From Gemmatimonadota bacterium (GTDB lineage Bacteria > Gemmatimonadota > Gemmatimonadetes > Longimicrobiales > Gaopeijiaceae): 64,000 nt of DNA. The stretch is from assembly GCA_030428885.1 (NCBI GenBank), contig JAUIEJ010000012.1:1-64000 (forward strand), in the 5' to 3' direction. The notes under the pieces are model-generated. The model was not told the DNA's origin and ran no database searches. It saw only the letters and a list, made by a program, of their open reading frames with translations. Shown in pieces: positions 31,930 through 41,477 of this stretch (position 1 is its first letter; each line of letters opens with the position of its first letter). The translations under genes were made by a program, and so were the position numbers.

Positions 31930-32934
31930 GTGTCGGATCCCCTCCGTGCCGCACTCGACCGGCACGGACTCGGCGGGGTGTTCTTTCTGCACGGCGAAGA
32001 CGCGTTCCGCCGCGAAGAGGGTCTCCGCACCCTCGTGGAGGCCCACGTGGACGCCGGCGTGCGGGACTTCAATCTCGACCAGCTCCGGGGCGGGGATGTG
32101 GACGTGGACGCCCTGGCCTCCATCCTGGCCACGCCGCCCATGATGGCCGAGTGGCGGGTGGTGGTGATCCGGGACGCCCAACCGTTGGCCGGCAGTTCCC
32201 GAGCCCGGTCGCTGCTACTGGAGATCGCCGGGTCGCCGCCTCCGGGATTGGCGTTCGTGATCTCGGCCGACATCTCGGGATCCAAGGCCAAGCTGTGGCG
32301 GGAGCTGAAGAAGGTCGCCCGCTCGGTGGGCTACACCCCCGTGGCCCTGGAGGACGTTCCGGGGTGGCTGGTGGCCCGGGCCCGGGAGGGTTTCGGGATG
32401 GAACTCGAGGAGGCGGCGGCCCGGGCCCTGGCCCAGGCGGTGGGGGCCGATCTGGGTGTACTCCAGCAGGAACTGGCCAAGCTGCAGGAGTACGTGGAGG
32501 GCGACCGCCCCGTGACCCGGGACGACGTCTCGGCGGTGGGAACGGTTCTGCCCGCCCAGGACCGGTGGGCCTGGTTCGACCTGGTGGCGGAACGCCGATT
32601 CGACGAGGCCGCCCGGACCCTTCCTGTGCTCCTTGGACAGTCCGGGGAATCGGGTGTGGGCGTGACGTTGGGGCTGGGAACCCTGCTCCTCCGCCTCGGC
32701 GTGGTGGTGGACGAAGGACCCCGGGCTCTGGAGAAACTCCTGCCGCCGTGGCAGAATTGGGTGGCGGGAAAGCTTGGCCGGTTCGCGCGTGAGTGGACCG
32801 CGGACGAGGTCGACGAGGCCCTGCGGGGCTTGTTGCGGGTCGATCGTCTGTTGAAGTCGAGTCCCCTGCCTGAAGATCTCGTGCTCGAGGAGTGGTTGCT
32901 GGGTCTTGAGACCCGCCGCCGGGAGGCCGCATGA
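31930..32934 (+). CDS. holA: DNA polymerase III subunit delta
   Basis: A 334-residue clamp-loader subunit that opens the beta clamp during replication. It has the delta pattern: LGGVFFLHGEDAFRREEGL at the N-terminus, VVVIRDAQPLAG, GLAFVISADISGSKAKLW, a three-helix lid with AVGADLGVLQQELAKLQEY, and a collar domain closing near RVDRLLKSSPLPEDLVLEEW. The GTG start at 31930 follows a GGAG site. It begins seven bases after the anti-sigma stop, and its own stop overlaps the SPOR gene by four bases (ATGA). Confidence 0.88.
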   Translation: MSDPLRAALDRHGLGGVFFLHGEDAFRREEGLRTLVEAHVDAGVRDFNLDQLRGGDVDVDALASILATPPMMAEWRVVVIRDAQPLAGSSRARSLLLEIAGSPPPGLAFVISADISGSKAKLWRELKKVARSVGYTPVALEDVPGWLVARAREGFGMELEEAAARALAQAVGADLGVLQQELAKLQEYVEGDRPVTRDDVSAVGTVLPAQDRWAWFDLVAERRFDEAARTLPVLLGQSGESGVGVTLGLGTLLLRLGVVVDEGPRALEKLLPPWQNWVAGKLGRFAREWTADEVDEALRGLLRVDRLLKSSPLPEDLVLEEWLLGLETRRREAA

Positions 32935-34076
32935 TTCGCCGAGGACACACATCACCCCGACGCCGCCGGACCGGCGCCGCTCTCGCGTGGGCGGCCCTGG
33001 CCTGGGCGGTACCCACCGGGGTGTCGGCCCAATCCCTCCACCTCGCCGAGCTCTTCGCCGAGCAGGGGCGCCTGGGCGACGCCCGGGCCGAGGTCATGGC
33101 CTGGTTCGAGATCCGGGGCGACGCCGCTACGTCCGACGAACTCCAGCACGGACTCTGGCTCCGAGGGCGCCTGGCCGAAGATCGCACGGCCGGCCTTCAG
33201 GATCTCCAGCGGCTCGTGGAGCAGCATCCCCAGGGCCCCTACACGCCCCAGGCCCTCACCTGGCTGGCCGACGCCGCCGCCGAAGCGGGGGACGAAGGGG
33301 CCGCCATGGCCTTCCGGGCCCGGGTCGTCCGGGACTTCCCCGACTCCGAGTCGGCCGACCGGGCGCGGGAGTGGCTGCACGATCGAGGCCTGGCGGTGGA
33401 GGAACCCGCGCCGCCCTCGGCGCCTCCCCGGCCACCGGAGACGGCTCGGAACGACTCGACGCCCCCGGCCCCTCAGGTCCGGGCGCCCACCGAAGCTCGA
33501 CCCGCGCCTCCGGCCGGGACCGATTCCACGGTGAGCGACTCGGTGACCGCTCGCCCGGCGGAAGCCGATTCGGTGCCCACCGATCCGCCCGCCCCGGAGC
33601 CCGGGGTGGCGCCCGACTCGGCGACGGCGGACTCGGCGGCCGTGGAGTCGCCGCCGGCGCCCGAGCCTGCGGCGCCCCCGCCGGCTCAGGCGGACTCGGT
33701 GGTGCGGCCTCCGCCGGCCGACACGGCGCCGACGCCGACGCCGGCGCAACAGGATCCCACGCCCGCGCCAGAGCCGAGTCCGCCGGGCGTCCAAACCGGG
33801 CCTCCGGTTCCCGGGGCCGCCGAGGGAGGCGCCTTCGCCGTGCAGATCGGGGCCTTCCGCAATCCGGACGGGGCGGCGGGGCTCGTGGACGATCTGGTGG
33901 CCGAAGGCTTCGACGCCCGCCTCGTGCAGATCCCCAACAGCTCCCTTCTGCGGGTGCGCATCGGACGCTTCGCCACCCTGGAGGACGCCGCCGGAGAACT
34001 CGAGCGGGTCCGGGCCCGGGGACGCGACGGCGCCCTGGTCAACGACGCCCGGCGTGAGCGAGTGGTCGCGCGCTGA
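32931..34076 (+). CDS. Exported SPOR-domain protein with TPR-like N-terminus
   Basis: A 381-residue protein with a signal peptide (AALAWAALAWAVPTGVSAQ). A short TPR-like helical region follows (LAELFAEQGRLGDARAEVM, TPQALTWLADAAAEAGDEG), then a Pro/Ala/Asp/Ser-rich linker (about 160-295). The C-terminal SPOR domain (about 300-375) reads FAVQIGAFRNPDGAAGLV and LLRVRIGRFATLEDA. SPOR domains bind denuded glycan strands of septal peptidoglycan, so a cell-division or envelope role is likely. The start overlaps the holA stop, and the end overlaps the next gene by 23 bases. Confidence 0.88.
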   Translation: MIRRGHTSPRRRRTGAALAWAALAWAVPTGVSAQSLHLAELFAEQGRLGDARAEVMAWFEIRGDAATSDELQHGLWLRGRLAEDRTAGLQDLQRLVEQHPQGPYTPQALTWLADAAAEAGDEGAAMAFRARVVRDFPDSESADRAREWLHDRGLAVEEPAPPSAPPRPPETARNDSTPPAPQVRAPTEARPAPPAGTDSTVSDSVTARPAEADSVPTDPPAPEPGVAPDSATADSAAVESPPAPEPAAPPPAQADSVVRPPPADTAPTPTPAQQDPTPAPEPSPPGVQTGPPVPGAAEGGAFAVQIGAFRNPDGAAGLVDDLVAEGFDARLVQIPNSSLLRVRIGRFATLEDAAGELERVRARGRDGALVNDARRERVVAR

Positions 34077-35076
34077 CCTGAGGCGCGGGGGGCTGGCGGT
34101 GGCGTTCGCCGCGGCCGCCTGGGGGTGTGGGGACGAGGGGGTGGGTCCCCGGGAGGCCCCGGCCTGTTCCGATGCGCGTCCGGCGTGTCGACGCCCGTTC
34201 ACGGTGGTGCCCGGGCGTTCGGTGCCGGTCTACGCCACCCACGATCTCGACGGGGTCCACCCGGAGATCGACCGGGTGCTGGTGATCATCCACGGCACCG
34301 ACCGCAACGCCGACGACTACTTCGAGACGGGCGTGGCGGCCGCGGTGGCCGCCGGCGTCGATGCCGGCACCCTGGTCCTCGCCCCCCGCTTCCGCACGGC
34401 CGACGACGATCCGCCCCCGGGCGATCCCCGGTGGACGTCCGGGGGGTGGAAGCGTGGGCACCTCTCGGTGGACGACGGACGGACGCCGGTGTCGTCGTAC
34501 GAGGTGCTGGACGCGCTTCTGGCTGCGGCCACCGACCCCGGCCGGTTTCCCGGCGTCGCCGAGGTGGTGGTGGCGGGACACTCGGCCGGCGGCCAGGTGG
34601 TGCACCGCTTCGCTGCCCGTAGCGCGCTTGCGGCAATCCCCGGGGGCGTGGCGGTTCGTTTCGTGGTGGCCAATCCCTCGACCTATCTGATTCCCACGCC
34701 CCGTCGGTGGATCGACGGGGGTCTCTCCGTTCCCGACGGGTCGGCGTGCCCCGACTACGACCGTTGGCACTACGGCTTCCAGGACCGGAACCGCTACATG
34801 GAGCGCGTGTCCATCGACGAGGCTTCCGCCCGCCTCCTGGGGCGGGACGTCCGGGTGCTCCTGGGGGCCGCCGACACCCTGGACGCGTCGCTGGACGTGT
34901 CGTGCGGCGCCATGCTCCAGGGGCGACACCGGCTGGAGCGCGGCCGCCGGCTCCTGGCGCTTCTGGACGCCCTCGGCCTCCAGCACCACCACCGCCTGGC
35001 CGAGGTGCCGGGAGTGGGGCACTCCTCCCGGAGCATGTTCACCTCGCCCCGGGGGTTGGAGGGCCTCTTCAGGTGA
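34054..35076 (+). CDS. Lipoprotein alpha/beta hydrolase (esterase-like)
   Basis: A 340-residue probable lipoprotein (lipobox AAAAWGC) with an alpha/beta-hydrolase domain. Visible are VLVIIHGTDRNADDYF (oxyanion region), nucleophile elbow VAGHSAGGQV, an Asp-containing LLGAADTLDASLD and the late histidine VPGVGHSSRSMF. The catalytic triad therefore looks intact. Substrate unknown; relatives act as esterases or polymer depolymerases. The GTG start at 34054 lies inside the end of the SPOR gene. Its stop overlaps the convergent serine-hydrolase-like gene by eight bases. Confidence 0.8.
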   Translation: MSEWSRADLRRGGLAVAFAAAAWGCGDEGVGPREAPACSDARPACRRPFTVVPGRSVPVYATHDLDGVHPEIDRVLVIIHGTDRNADDYFETGVAAAVAAGVDAGTLVLAPRFRTADDDPPPGDPRWTSGGWKRGHLSVDDGRTPVSSYEVLDALLAAATDPGRFPGVAEVVVAGHSAGGQVVHRFAARSALAAIPGGVAVRFVVANPSTYLIPTPRRWIDGGLSVPDGSACPDYDRWHYGFQDRNRYMERVSIDEASARLLGRDVRVLLGAADTLDASLDVSCGAMLQGRHRLERGRRLLALLDALGLQHHHRLAEVPGVGHSSRSMFTSPRGLEGLFR

Positions 35077-36781
35077 TGGGGCGGGCTCCCACCAGTTGGA
35101 GGAGCCCCCGCACGAACGCCTGAACGTCGGGGGACTCGGTTCCGGCGTTCCCCGCCAGGAAGATCGAGGTGTCGCCTTGGGTCCAGGCGTGGACGAAGAG
35201 GAAGCCCCGATCGCTGGCGCCCAGGGCCGGCCCCCGGTCCATGTAGCGGGCCAGGGCGTCGCCCCGGAGGATCCGCCCCGACCGCATGGCGTCGAACCAC
35301 AGCGCCATGTCGGCGGGGGTCGACCACATCCCCCCGCTCCCCATGACGAGCCAGGACGTGGGGCCCCACTCCGGTGGGATGTTGTGCTCGCCCACTTGGT
35401 CGCCCCCGTACCCGGCGGCGAACTCGTCGGGGTCGAGGCCGCCGTCGTCGCCGTAGAATCCGGTGCGGGTCATCCCGGCGGGGCCGAAGAGGCGTTCCCG
35501 GACGAAGTCGGGGTAGGTCCGGCCCGAGCGTCGCTCCACGGCGGCGGCCAGGAGGCCGAAGGCCGAGTGGGAGGGGGCCCGGGACGTCCCGGGGGCGAAG
35601 AGGAGCTCCATGCCGAGGATCCGCCCCTCGGCTTCCTCGCGATCGATCCAGGTGAGATCCCGGTCGTCGTCGTCGGCCGTGTGGTGGAAGTTGGGCAGCC
35701 CCGAGGTGCCGTCGAGGAGCTGGGCCACGGTGATGGCCCGCTTGTCGGCGGGGACCTGGGGAAAGAGGTCGGCCAGGGTGTCGTCCAGCGAGAGGAGGCC
35801 GTCCTGGACCAGGAGCAGCACGGCGGCCCGGGTGAAGTCGATGGGAATGGAGCCGATGCCGAAGACCGTGGCGGTGCCGTTGGGGCGACCGGCCTCGGCC
35901 CGGGCGGCGCCGAACCCGCGGTGCAGCACCGGCTCGCCGTCCCGGACCGCCAGGACCACACCGGCGAATCCTCCCTCGGTCAGGGCGTCGAGCCGCTCCT
36001 CCAGGGTGGCCCAGGTCACGGGCGGCGTGTCCGCCCCGCCCCGGTCCGGCGGCGCCGCGAGCCGGAGTTCGGTGATGGCGTAGGGAGGGGCGTCGGACAC
36101 GTTGAAGAGCACGTCGGCGTCGGCCCCCGTACCCCGGAATCCCAGGCGGTACCCGTCGGGGGCCACGTCGGCGGTGACCCCCGACGCGGTGGCGGCGAGG
36201 CGCCGGACCTCGGAGAGAAGCCGTTCCAGTTCCTCGGCTCCGAGTGCCCGGACCAGAGCCGGATCCAGATGATCGGAGGCGAAGGCCTGCCGCGCGGCGG
36301 GATCGCTCCGGGCGAGGTCCTCCAGCGCTCGCATGTGCCCGTCCACGACGCTCCGGACGTCTCCCCCCGGATCGTCGCCCGTGACGGCCACGAGCTCGAG
36401 GCGGGAGAGGAGTGCCGTGCCCGGAGCCAGGGCCAGGAGCATCTGGATCTCGCCCTCGAGAATGAGCCGGAGGCCGTCGTCCTCGGCTTCCACCGACACG
36501 CTCCCCGTGTGGCCGGCCCCCGCCTCGCGAAGGGTGGCCAGGTGATGTCGGAGCGCTTCGACGTCGGTGAAGGAGGCCCGATAGTCGGCGGTGAGGCGGT
36601 CCCGGGCGAAGGCGTCCACGTCGATCTCGGCGCCGCCGTCCAGGAACCGCACCACTGCGTCCACGGCTTCCCTCACCTCGGGCGGGGGCCCCTGGGCCGC
36701 GGCGCCGCTCCAGGGGGCGGACAGGACCAGGAGGGGGGTCAGGCTCCGGAGGAACGCGCGAAGACGGGTGAAGGCCGGCAT
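35069..36781 (-). CDS. Secreted beta-lactamase/class C-like protein with degenerate active site
   Basis: A 570-residue exported protein (signal ending SGAAAQG). The N-terminal half (30-265) is an unrecognised region. The C-terminal half has the serine beta-lactamase/penicillin-binding fold, with FAGVVLAVRDGEPVLHRGFG, VLLLVQDGLLSLDDTL, TVAQLLDGTSGLPNF and FVRERLFGPAGMTRTGF. The S-x-x-K motif reads SIPI and the Y-x-N position reads HSA, so both general-base elements are missing. It may be a binding protein or pseudo-enzyme. It is the downstream gene of the run with the PD40 lipoprotein and the S9B peptidase. Confidence 0.75.
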   Translation of the reverse strand: MPAFTRLRAFLRSLTPLLVLSAPWSGAAAQGPPPEVREAVDAVVRFLDGGAEIDVDAFARDRLTADYRASFTDVEALRHHLATLREAGAGHTGSVSVEAEDDGLRLILEGEIQMLLALAPGTALLSRLELVAVTGDDPGGDVRSVVDGHMRALEDLARSDPAARQAFASDHLDPALVRALGAEELERLLSEVRRLAATASGVTADVAPDGYRLGFRGTGADADVLFNVSDAPPYAITELRLAAPPDRGGADTPPVTWATLEERLDALTEGGFAGVVLAVRDGEPVLHRGFGAARAEAGRPNGTATVFGIGSIPIDFTRAAVLLLVQDGLLSLDDTLADLFPQVPADKRAITVAQLLDGTSGLPNFHHTADDDDRDLTWIDREEAEGRILGMELLFAPGTSRAPSHSAFGLLAAAVERRSGRTYPDFVRERLFGPAGMTRTGFYGDDGGLDPDEFAAGYGGDQVGEHNIPPEWGPTSWLVMGSGGMWSTPADMALWFDAMRSGRILRGDALARYMDRGPALGASDRGFLFVHAWTQGDTSIFLAGNAGTESPDVQAFVRGLLQLVGARPIT

Positions 36782-36816
36782 GGAAAGACCTCGGATCGGG
36801 GGAACTCGGTACGGTC

Positions 36817-37788
36817 CTACGATGGCCGCACGGTGTGGAGATCCCGTGGAGGTCCCTCGCCCGGGCGGTGGGCGCACCGGGCCTGAAGCGTAGGGGGGAG
36901 GGCCACCCGAGCCAGCTCCACTCCACCCCATCGATCCGTGGCGAAGATCAACCCCCGACCGTCGGCGGTGAACTCGGGGTCGCCGTCGAAGCCCGGCCGG
37001 CCCTCCACCGGCACCGGGTCGCCGCCGTCGGGGTCCATGATCTGCAGGTCCCGGTCGCCCCGGCGCTCCACGGTGAGTGCGATACACCGCCCCGAGGGCG
37101 ACCAGGCCGGATAGGCGTAGATCGCGTCGTCGTCGGGAGTGAGGGGGCGCAGCCCTCCCCCGTCGGCATCGACCCGCCACACCCGGAGTCGGTGGCGGCC
37201 CCGCCCCCGGTCGGAGTGGAAGACCACCGACGACCCATCGGGTGCCCAGCGGGCGTCGGAGTCGTAGCCCGGGTCGGGGGCGAGGCGGCGGAGGGCGCCC
37301 CTCGCCGGGTCCAGGACGAAGAGGTCGTGGTCCTCGCCCGGAGTCCGGACTCCGTCCAGGAGCACCCGCCCTCCCGGACCGGGCTCCAGCCGGGGTCGAA
37401 AGGCGGCCCGGAGTCCCCCATCCGGAAGGGGTGTGAGCCGGGACTCGGGAGCCGGACCTTCGGCGGGCACGGAGAAGCGCCGCCACGTGTCGCCGTACGC
37501 GGCGTAGAAGTGGAGGGTCGCCCCGTCGCCGGACCAGGCGGGCCCCCCGACCGGGCCCGGAACGCGGGTGCGGGCCCGGTGGTCACCGCTCTCCAGGTCC
37601 AGGAGCTGGACCTGCCACCCGTCGCCACCGTCGGCCACGTACGCCAGGCTCATCCCGTCGGGCGAGAGGGCGGGCTGTCCCTTGGGTGCCCCGTCGAAGG
37701 TGAGGCGGGTCGCCGCCGAGGGGGATGCGCACCCCACGCAGAGCGCCGCCGCCAGGGCGACGCCGACGGCCCCGCCGCTCCCGCCCAC
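36817..37788 (-). CDS. PD40/TolB-like propeller lipoprotein
   Basis: A 323-residue lipoprotein beginning with a short signal (VALAAALCVGC) and built of PD40 repeats: GQPALSPDGMSLAYVADG, DARWAPDGSSVVFHSDRG, YPAWSPSGRCIALTVERRG and DPEFTADGRGLIFATDRWG. These blades occur in TolB and in the propellers of S9 peptidases. The GTG at 37788 is preceded by a GGAGGGG site and begins right at the signal peptide. The gene lies 14 bases after the S9B peptidase stop and probably shares its transcript. Function unknown; perhaps protein interaction or sensing. Confidence 0.75.
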   Translation of the reverse strand: MGGSGGAVGVALAAALCVGCASPSAATRLTFDGAPKGQPALSPDGMSLAYVADGGDGWQVQLLDLESGDHRARTRVPGPVGGPAWSGDGATLHFYAAYGDTWRRFSVPAEGPAPESRLTPLPDGGLRAAFRPRLEPGPGGRVLLDGVRTPGEDHDLFVLDPARGALRRLAPDPGYDSDARWAPDGSSVVFHSDRGRGRHRLRVWRVDADGGGLRPLTPDDDAIYAYPAWSPSGRCIALTVERRGDRDLQIMDPDGGDPVPVEGRPGFDGDPEFTADGRGLIFATDRWGGVELARVALPPTLQARCAHRPGEGPPRDLHTVRPS

Positions 37789-37802
37789 CCCCGACCCCTC
37801 CG

Positions 37803-40124
37803 CTACATGCGGGGCCGCTGTCCCCCGAACCGGAACTCGGTGGCGGGCTCGGCCCCCAGGAGGTGCTGGACGAAGTAGTTCCACCGGCGCCGCATCATGT
37901 GGGGCGTGTTGCCGAACCCGTGGCTCGCGTCGGGGAAGACCACGAGGTCGAAGTCCTTGTCGGCGTCGATGAGGGCCTGGACCACCAGGAGCGTGTTGGA
38001 GGGCGGGACGTTGCCGTCCATGAGGCCGTGGGCCAGGAGCAGCTTTCCCTCCAGGCGGTCGGCCAGCAGGTGGTTGGCCTGGTTGTCGTAGCTGGTGGTG
38101 CCGTCGTCGTATTCCACCAGCAGGCCCTGCCACTTCTCGCCCCAGTCGTCCTCGTAGTTGCGGTTGTCGTGGTTGCCGGCCTGGGACACGGCCACCGAGT
38201 AGAAGTCGGGGTAGCGCAGGATGCCGGCGGTGGAGGCGAAGCCGCCTCCCGAGTGTCCCCAGATGCCCACCCGATCCAGGTCCATGTAGGGGTGGCGCTC
38301 GGCGAGTTGCCGGATCGTGGCCACCTGATCCGGAAGCCCGTTGTCGCCCATGTTGCCGTAGTAGGCATCGTGGAACGACTTCGAGCGGCCCGGCGTGCCC
38401 ATGGCGTCGACCTCCACCACGATGAAGCCCAGCTCGGCCAGGGCCTGGTGATCGCGGCGAGCGGGGCTGAACGCCCGGCTGCCCACGCTCCCGGACTGGG
38501 GTCCCGGATAGAGGTAGTTCACCACCGGGTAGCGCCGGTTCGGATCCAGGTGCGACGGGGTGTACATGAGGCCGTGGAGGTCGGTGACCCCGTCCCGGGC
38601 CTTGGTGGTGAAGGGCATGGGCGCCTTCCACCCCGACGCCACGAGTCCCGAGATGTCGGCTTCGTCCAGGCGGGACAACTCGCGGCCGTCCCGGTTGCGG
38701 AGAGCTACCGTCGGCGGGACCAGGGGAGTGGACCAGGTGTCGACGAAGGTCTCTCCGTCGGGGGCGATCTGGACCTGGTGGTGGGCGCTGTCGGGGGTGA
38801 GGAGGGTCAGGTCGCCCGAGTCCAGGTCGACCTTGTAGAGGTACTCGAAGTAGGGGTCTCCGGGCTCCCGGCCCGCGCCGGTGAAGAGCACCTCCCGGGC
38901 GTCGGTGTCCAGGTGCCGCAGCTCCCGCACCACCCAGTCGCCCGACGTCACCTGGCGCTTCAACTCACCCGTCTCGAGATCGTACAGGTAGAAGTGGCCC
39001 CAGTCGTCCCGCTCGGACCACCACAGCACCTCCCCGGCATCGTGGAGCACGCGCCAGTTCACGCCGTCCACCCCGGACTCGAAGTAGGTGTCCACCCGCT
39101 CTTCCATGACGTCGCGCACGGCCCCCGTCTCCGGATCGGCCACCCGGAGAAGGGCCTCCTTGTGGTCCCGCGAACTCGAGACGAAGGCCAGGGTCGACCC
39201 GTCGGGGCTCCACTCCACGTCGGAGAACTGCCCCCCGCAGTAGATGTGGTCGCAGATGGTGGACCGGTGCTGGTCCGGCGGCATGTCCAGAGGCACCACC
39301 CGCCCGTCCATGTGGACCACCATGCGCTCGATGCGGAAGATGACCGAGTCCTCGGGGAACGGGTACCGCCAGGACTCCAGCGTGGGCGCGCCCACCTCGG
39401 TGCCCACCAGATGCATCATGGACACGCCCCGGGCATCGTGGCGGAAGGTGGCGAGCTTGTCCGAGCCCGGCGCCCACAGCACCACGGGCCGGTCGCTCCG
39501 GGTCCAGCCCGCGTTGTTGGTGGCGTAGCCGTGATCCTCCGTGCCGTCGTGGGTGAGGCGGGTCTCTTCGCCGGTCTGCAGATCCACCACCCAGAGGTCG
39601 AAGTCCCGGGTGAAGGCGGCCCGGGAGCCGTCGGGGGACACCACGTAGTCTCGCCCCGGCCCCTCGGGCACGGCGCCCTCGGCAGAGCAGCGAGCGGCCC
39701 GCCCGGCGCACCGGTAGCGGGTGCCGTCCACGGTGACCACCAGGTCGGCGCCGTCCCAGCTCAGGTCCTCGATGGGCAGGCGGTCGGCGTCCATGGTGCG
39801 TCCCAGGGTGGTGCCCAGGGCGCCGGCCAGGACCTCGTGGTCGAACGCCGGCCGGGGATCGCCCGCACCGGGACCCGCCCGGAGAAAACGCCATCCGTCG
39901 GCCCGGGACTGCCGATACCAGAGTCCCCCGTCGGGAATCCACTGCGCCGCCACCTGCCCGCCCACCACCAGCGGCCGCTTGAACTGGGCGAGCTGTCGCT
40001 CGGCCCGCTCGTAGTCGTCCACGGTGAGGGCGTCGGGAGCCCAGGGGGTCTGGGCCGCCGCGGCGGGGGCCAGGACGGCCAGGAGCACGAGGGAGGGCGC
40101 GAAGGTACGAGCGAGTCGGGCCAT
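37803..40124 (-). CDS. Secreted S9B dipeptidyl-peptidase IV-like enzyme
   Basis: A 773-residue exported prolyl-type dipeptidyl peptidase. The signal peptide (ARTFAPSLVLLAVLAPAAAAQ) supports the ATG at 40124 over an in-frame GTG at 40157. An N-terminal eight-bladed propeller domain (about 60-520) includes YVVSPDGSRAAFTRDFDLW and DVEWSPDGSTLAFVSS. The C-terminal hydrolase has the nucleophile GHSGGG, an Asp around GLMDGNVP and the catalytic His in DASHGFG. The catalytic triad is complete. DPP-IV enzymes remove X-Pro or X-Ala dipeptides, fitting the peptide-scavenging profile of the window. Confidence 0.92.
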   Translation of the reverse strand: MARLARTFAPSLVLLAVLAPAAAAQTPWAPDALTVDDYERAERQLAQFKRPLVVGGQVAAQWIPDGGLWYRQSRADGWRFLRAGPGAGDPRPAFDHEVLAGALGTTLGRTMDADRLPIEDLSWDGADLVVTVDGTRYRCAGRAARCSAEGAVPEGPGRDYVVSPDGSRAAFTRDFDLWVVDLQTGEETRLTHDGTEDHGYATNNAGWTRSDRPVVLWAPGSDKLATFRHDARGVSMMHLVGTEVGAPTLESWRYPFPEDSVIFRIERMVVHMDGRVVPLDMPPDQHRSTICDHIYCGGQFSDVEWSPDGSTLAFVSSSRDHKEALLRVADPETGAVRDVMEERVDTYFESGVDGVNWRVLHDAGEVLWWSERDDWGHFYLYDLETGELKRQVTSGDWVVRELRHLDTDAREVLFTGAGREPGDPYFEYLYKVDLDSGDLTLLTPDSAHHQVQIAPDGETFVDTWSTPLVPPTVALRNRDGRELSRLDEADISGLVASGWKAPMPFTTKARDGVTDLHGLMYTPSHLDPNRRYPVVNYLYPGPQSGSVGSRAFSPARRDHQALAELGFIVVEVDAMGTPGRSKSFHDAYYGNMGDNGLPDQVATIRQLAERHPYMDLDRVGIWGHSGGGFASTAGILRYPDFYSVAVSQAGNHDNRNYEDDWGEKWQGLLVEYDDGTTSYDNQANHLLADRLEGKLLLAHGLMDGNVPPSNTLLVVQALIDADKDFDLVVFPDASHGFGNTPHMMRRRWNYFVQHLLGAEPATEFRFGGQRPRM

Positions 40125-40180
40125 GGTGCCGGTGGTGCGGGAATGGGGAGCGGACACCCCGGAATCTACCGCCGAAGCGG

Positions 40181-40921
40181 TCAGGGGGATCCCCCGCCCC
40201 GGACGATGAGGTCGATCCGATCCAGGATCCGGGCGAAGCGGGCCCGTTCCCTACGAGCCGACCAGCGGGAGAGGAATCGGCCCCCGAGAACGGTGGCGGC
40301 CGAGAGTCCCCCGAAGAAGAGGGGGGCGACGATGGCCTTGGGTCCCAACCCCCCCAGGGCGAGGGCACCACCGAACAGCCCGGCCATTCCCGCGAAGGTC
40401 CACCCGAGGGCGTGGGTCAGATTGGCCATCTGGGCGTTGGAGCGGCGCAGGGTCACGTGGGCGCCCTGCTCGCCGGGTTCGAGGCGGAGCCGAACCGCGC
40501 CCACCGACGACACCCCGCTGGACCACCACTCCAGGACGTCGCCGAAGGAGTTGGTGACCCCGGGAACGCGGAATTCCTCGCGAAGCTCCTGGACGATCCG
40601 CTCCCACTCCCGATCCGTCGGCCGGCCCGGCACCACCCGGTGATCCGCCGTGTCTTTCGGGATGCCCAGCAGGCGATACCGGGGTGCCGGGCCGTCGGTG
40701 CCCGAGGCCACCTCCCGGGCCGCCGCCCGGACGTGGGCGGGGGCGATGCCCACCTCCTGCGCCACCTCCTGGAGCTCCGCCAGGGTCAGACCGGGCTCGG
40801 GACCGGCCGCCGATCCGGCGCTCGCCGCCGGAAGCGCCCGCTCCGCCTGCTCCTGGCGTTCGGCGGCCCGGGCGAGGATCCGACGGATCTCGTCGTCGTG
40901 GAAGCGCGTCCCCGAGTCCAT
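40181..40921 (-). CDS. Uncharacterised membrane protein
   Basis: A 246-residue protein that I do not recognise. It has an N-terminal helical segment (DDEIRRILARAAERQEQAE, then LTLAELQEVAQEVGI) resembling a SHOCT or short helical region. A soluble middle follows, then two closely spaced membrane helices (about 170-215, WTFAGMAGLFGGALALGG and APLFFGGLSAATVLGG) and a basic cytoplasmic tail. It lies 10 bases downstream of the DUF302 gene on the same strand. The family seems to be a conserved hypothetical of this phylum, but that is an impression, not a search result. Confidence 0.6.
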   Translation of the reverse strand: MDSGTRFHDDEIRRILARAAERQEQAERALPAASAGSAAGPEPGLTLAELQEVAQEVGIAPAHVRAAAREVASGTDGPAPRYRLLGIPKDTADHRVVPGRPTDREWERIVQELREEFRVPGVTNSFGDVLEWWSSGVSSVGAVRLRLEPGEQGAHVTLRRSNAQMANLTHALGWTFAGMAGLFGGALALGGLGPKAIVAPLFFGGLSAATVLGGRFLSRWSARRERARFARILDRIDLIVRGGGSP

Positions 40922-40931
40922 GGACGTCGGC

Positions 40932-41330
40932 TCAGAGCGCGTCCAGGACCCGCGCCATACGCGAGCGGACCTCCCGGGCCAGATGCCCGATGTCGTCCCG
41001 GCCCGTGACGGCGAGCTGCACTTCGGGGTCCAGGATCGACACCACCGTCTCGTCGGGAGTCTCGCCCTGGTAGACCACTACGTTGCAGGGCAGGAGCAGG
41101 CCGATGTCGGTCTCGGCCGACAGGGCCTGGTGGGCCAGGGGAGGATTGCAGGCCCCCAGGATGCGATAGGGGCGGAAGTCCACGTCGAGCTTGTTCTTCA
41201 GCGTCTCCCGGACGTCGATTTCGGTGAGCACGCCGAAGCCCTCGTCCTTCAGGGCGGCCCGGACCCGGGCGTCGGCGTCGTCGATGGCCAGGGGAAGGGT
41301 CTTCTGCATGCCGTAGGCGAGGTCGGCCAT
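40932..41330 (-). CDS. DUF302-domain protein
   Basis: A 132-residue single-domain protein matching DUF302: VRAALKDEGFGVLTEIDVRETL, YRILGACNPPLAHQAL, IGLLLPCNVVVYQ and a closing segment with VSILDPEVQLAV. The fold is a small alpha/beta domain of unknown function, sometimes fused to redox or transport proteins. The two cysteines (GACNPP and LPCNV) are typical of the family. It is divergent from the histidine kinase gene across 147 bases that hold no gene and only a weak CATATT-like -10 box. Confidence 0.85.
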   Translation of the reverse strand: MADLAYGMQKTLPLAIDDADARVRAALKDEGFGVLTEIDVRETLKNKLDVDFRPYRILGACNPPLAHQALSAETDIGLLLPCNVVVYQGETPDETVVSILDPEVQLAVTGRDDIGHLAREVRSRMARVLDAL

Positions 41331-41477
41331 GGCGGTGGAGCCTCGGATGGGAAGGTGGAGAACGGGGCGATGGCCAAAGGTGCCGGGGGTCGCCCCCTCG
41401 GGGAAGGCCCTGTCCGGCGAGGGCACGCCCGTGGCATATTCCCGCGTCGTTCCACCCCCTCCCTTCCGGCCCCTCCC

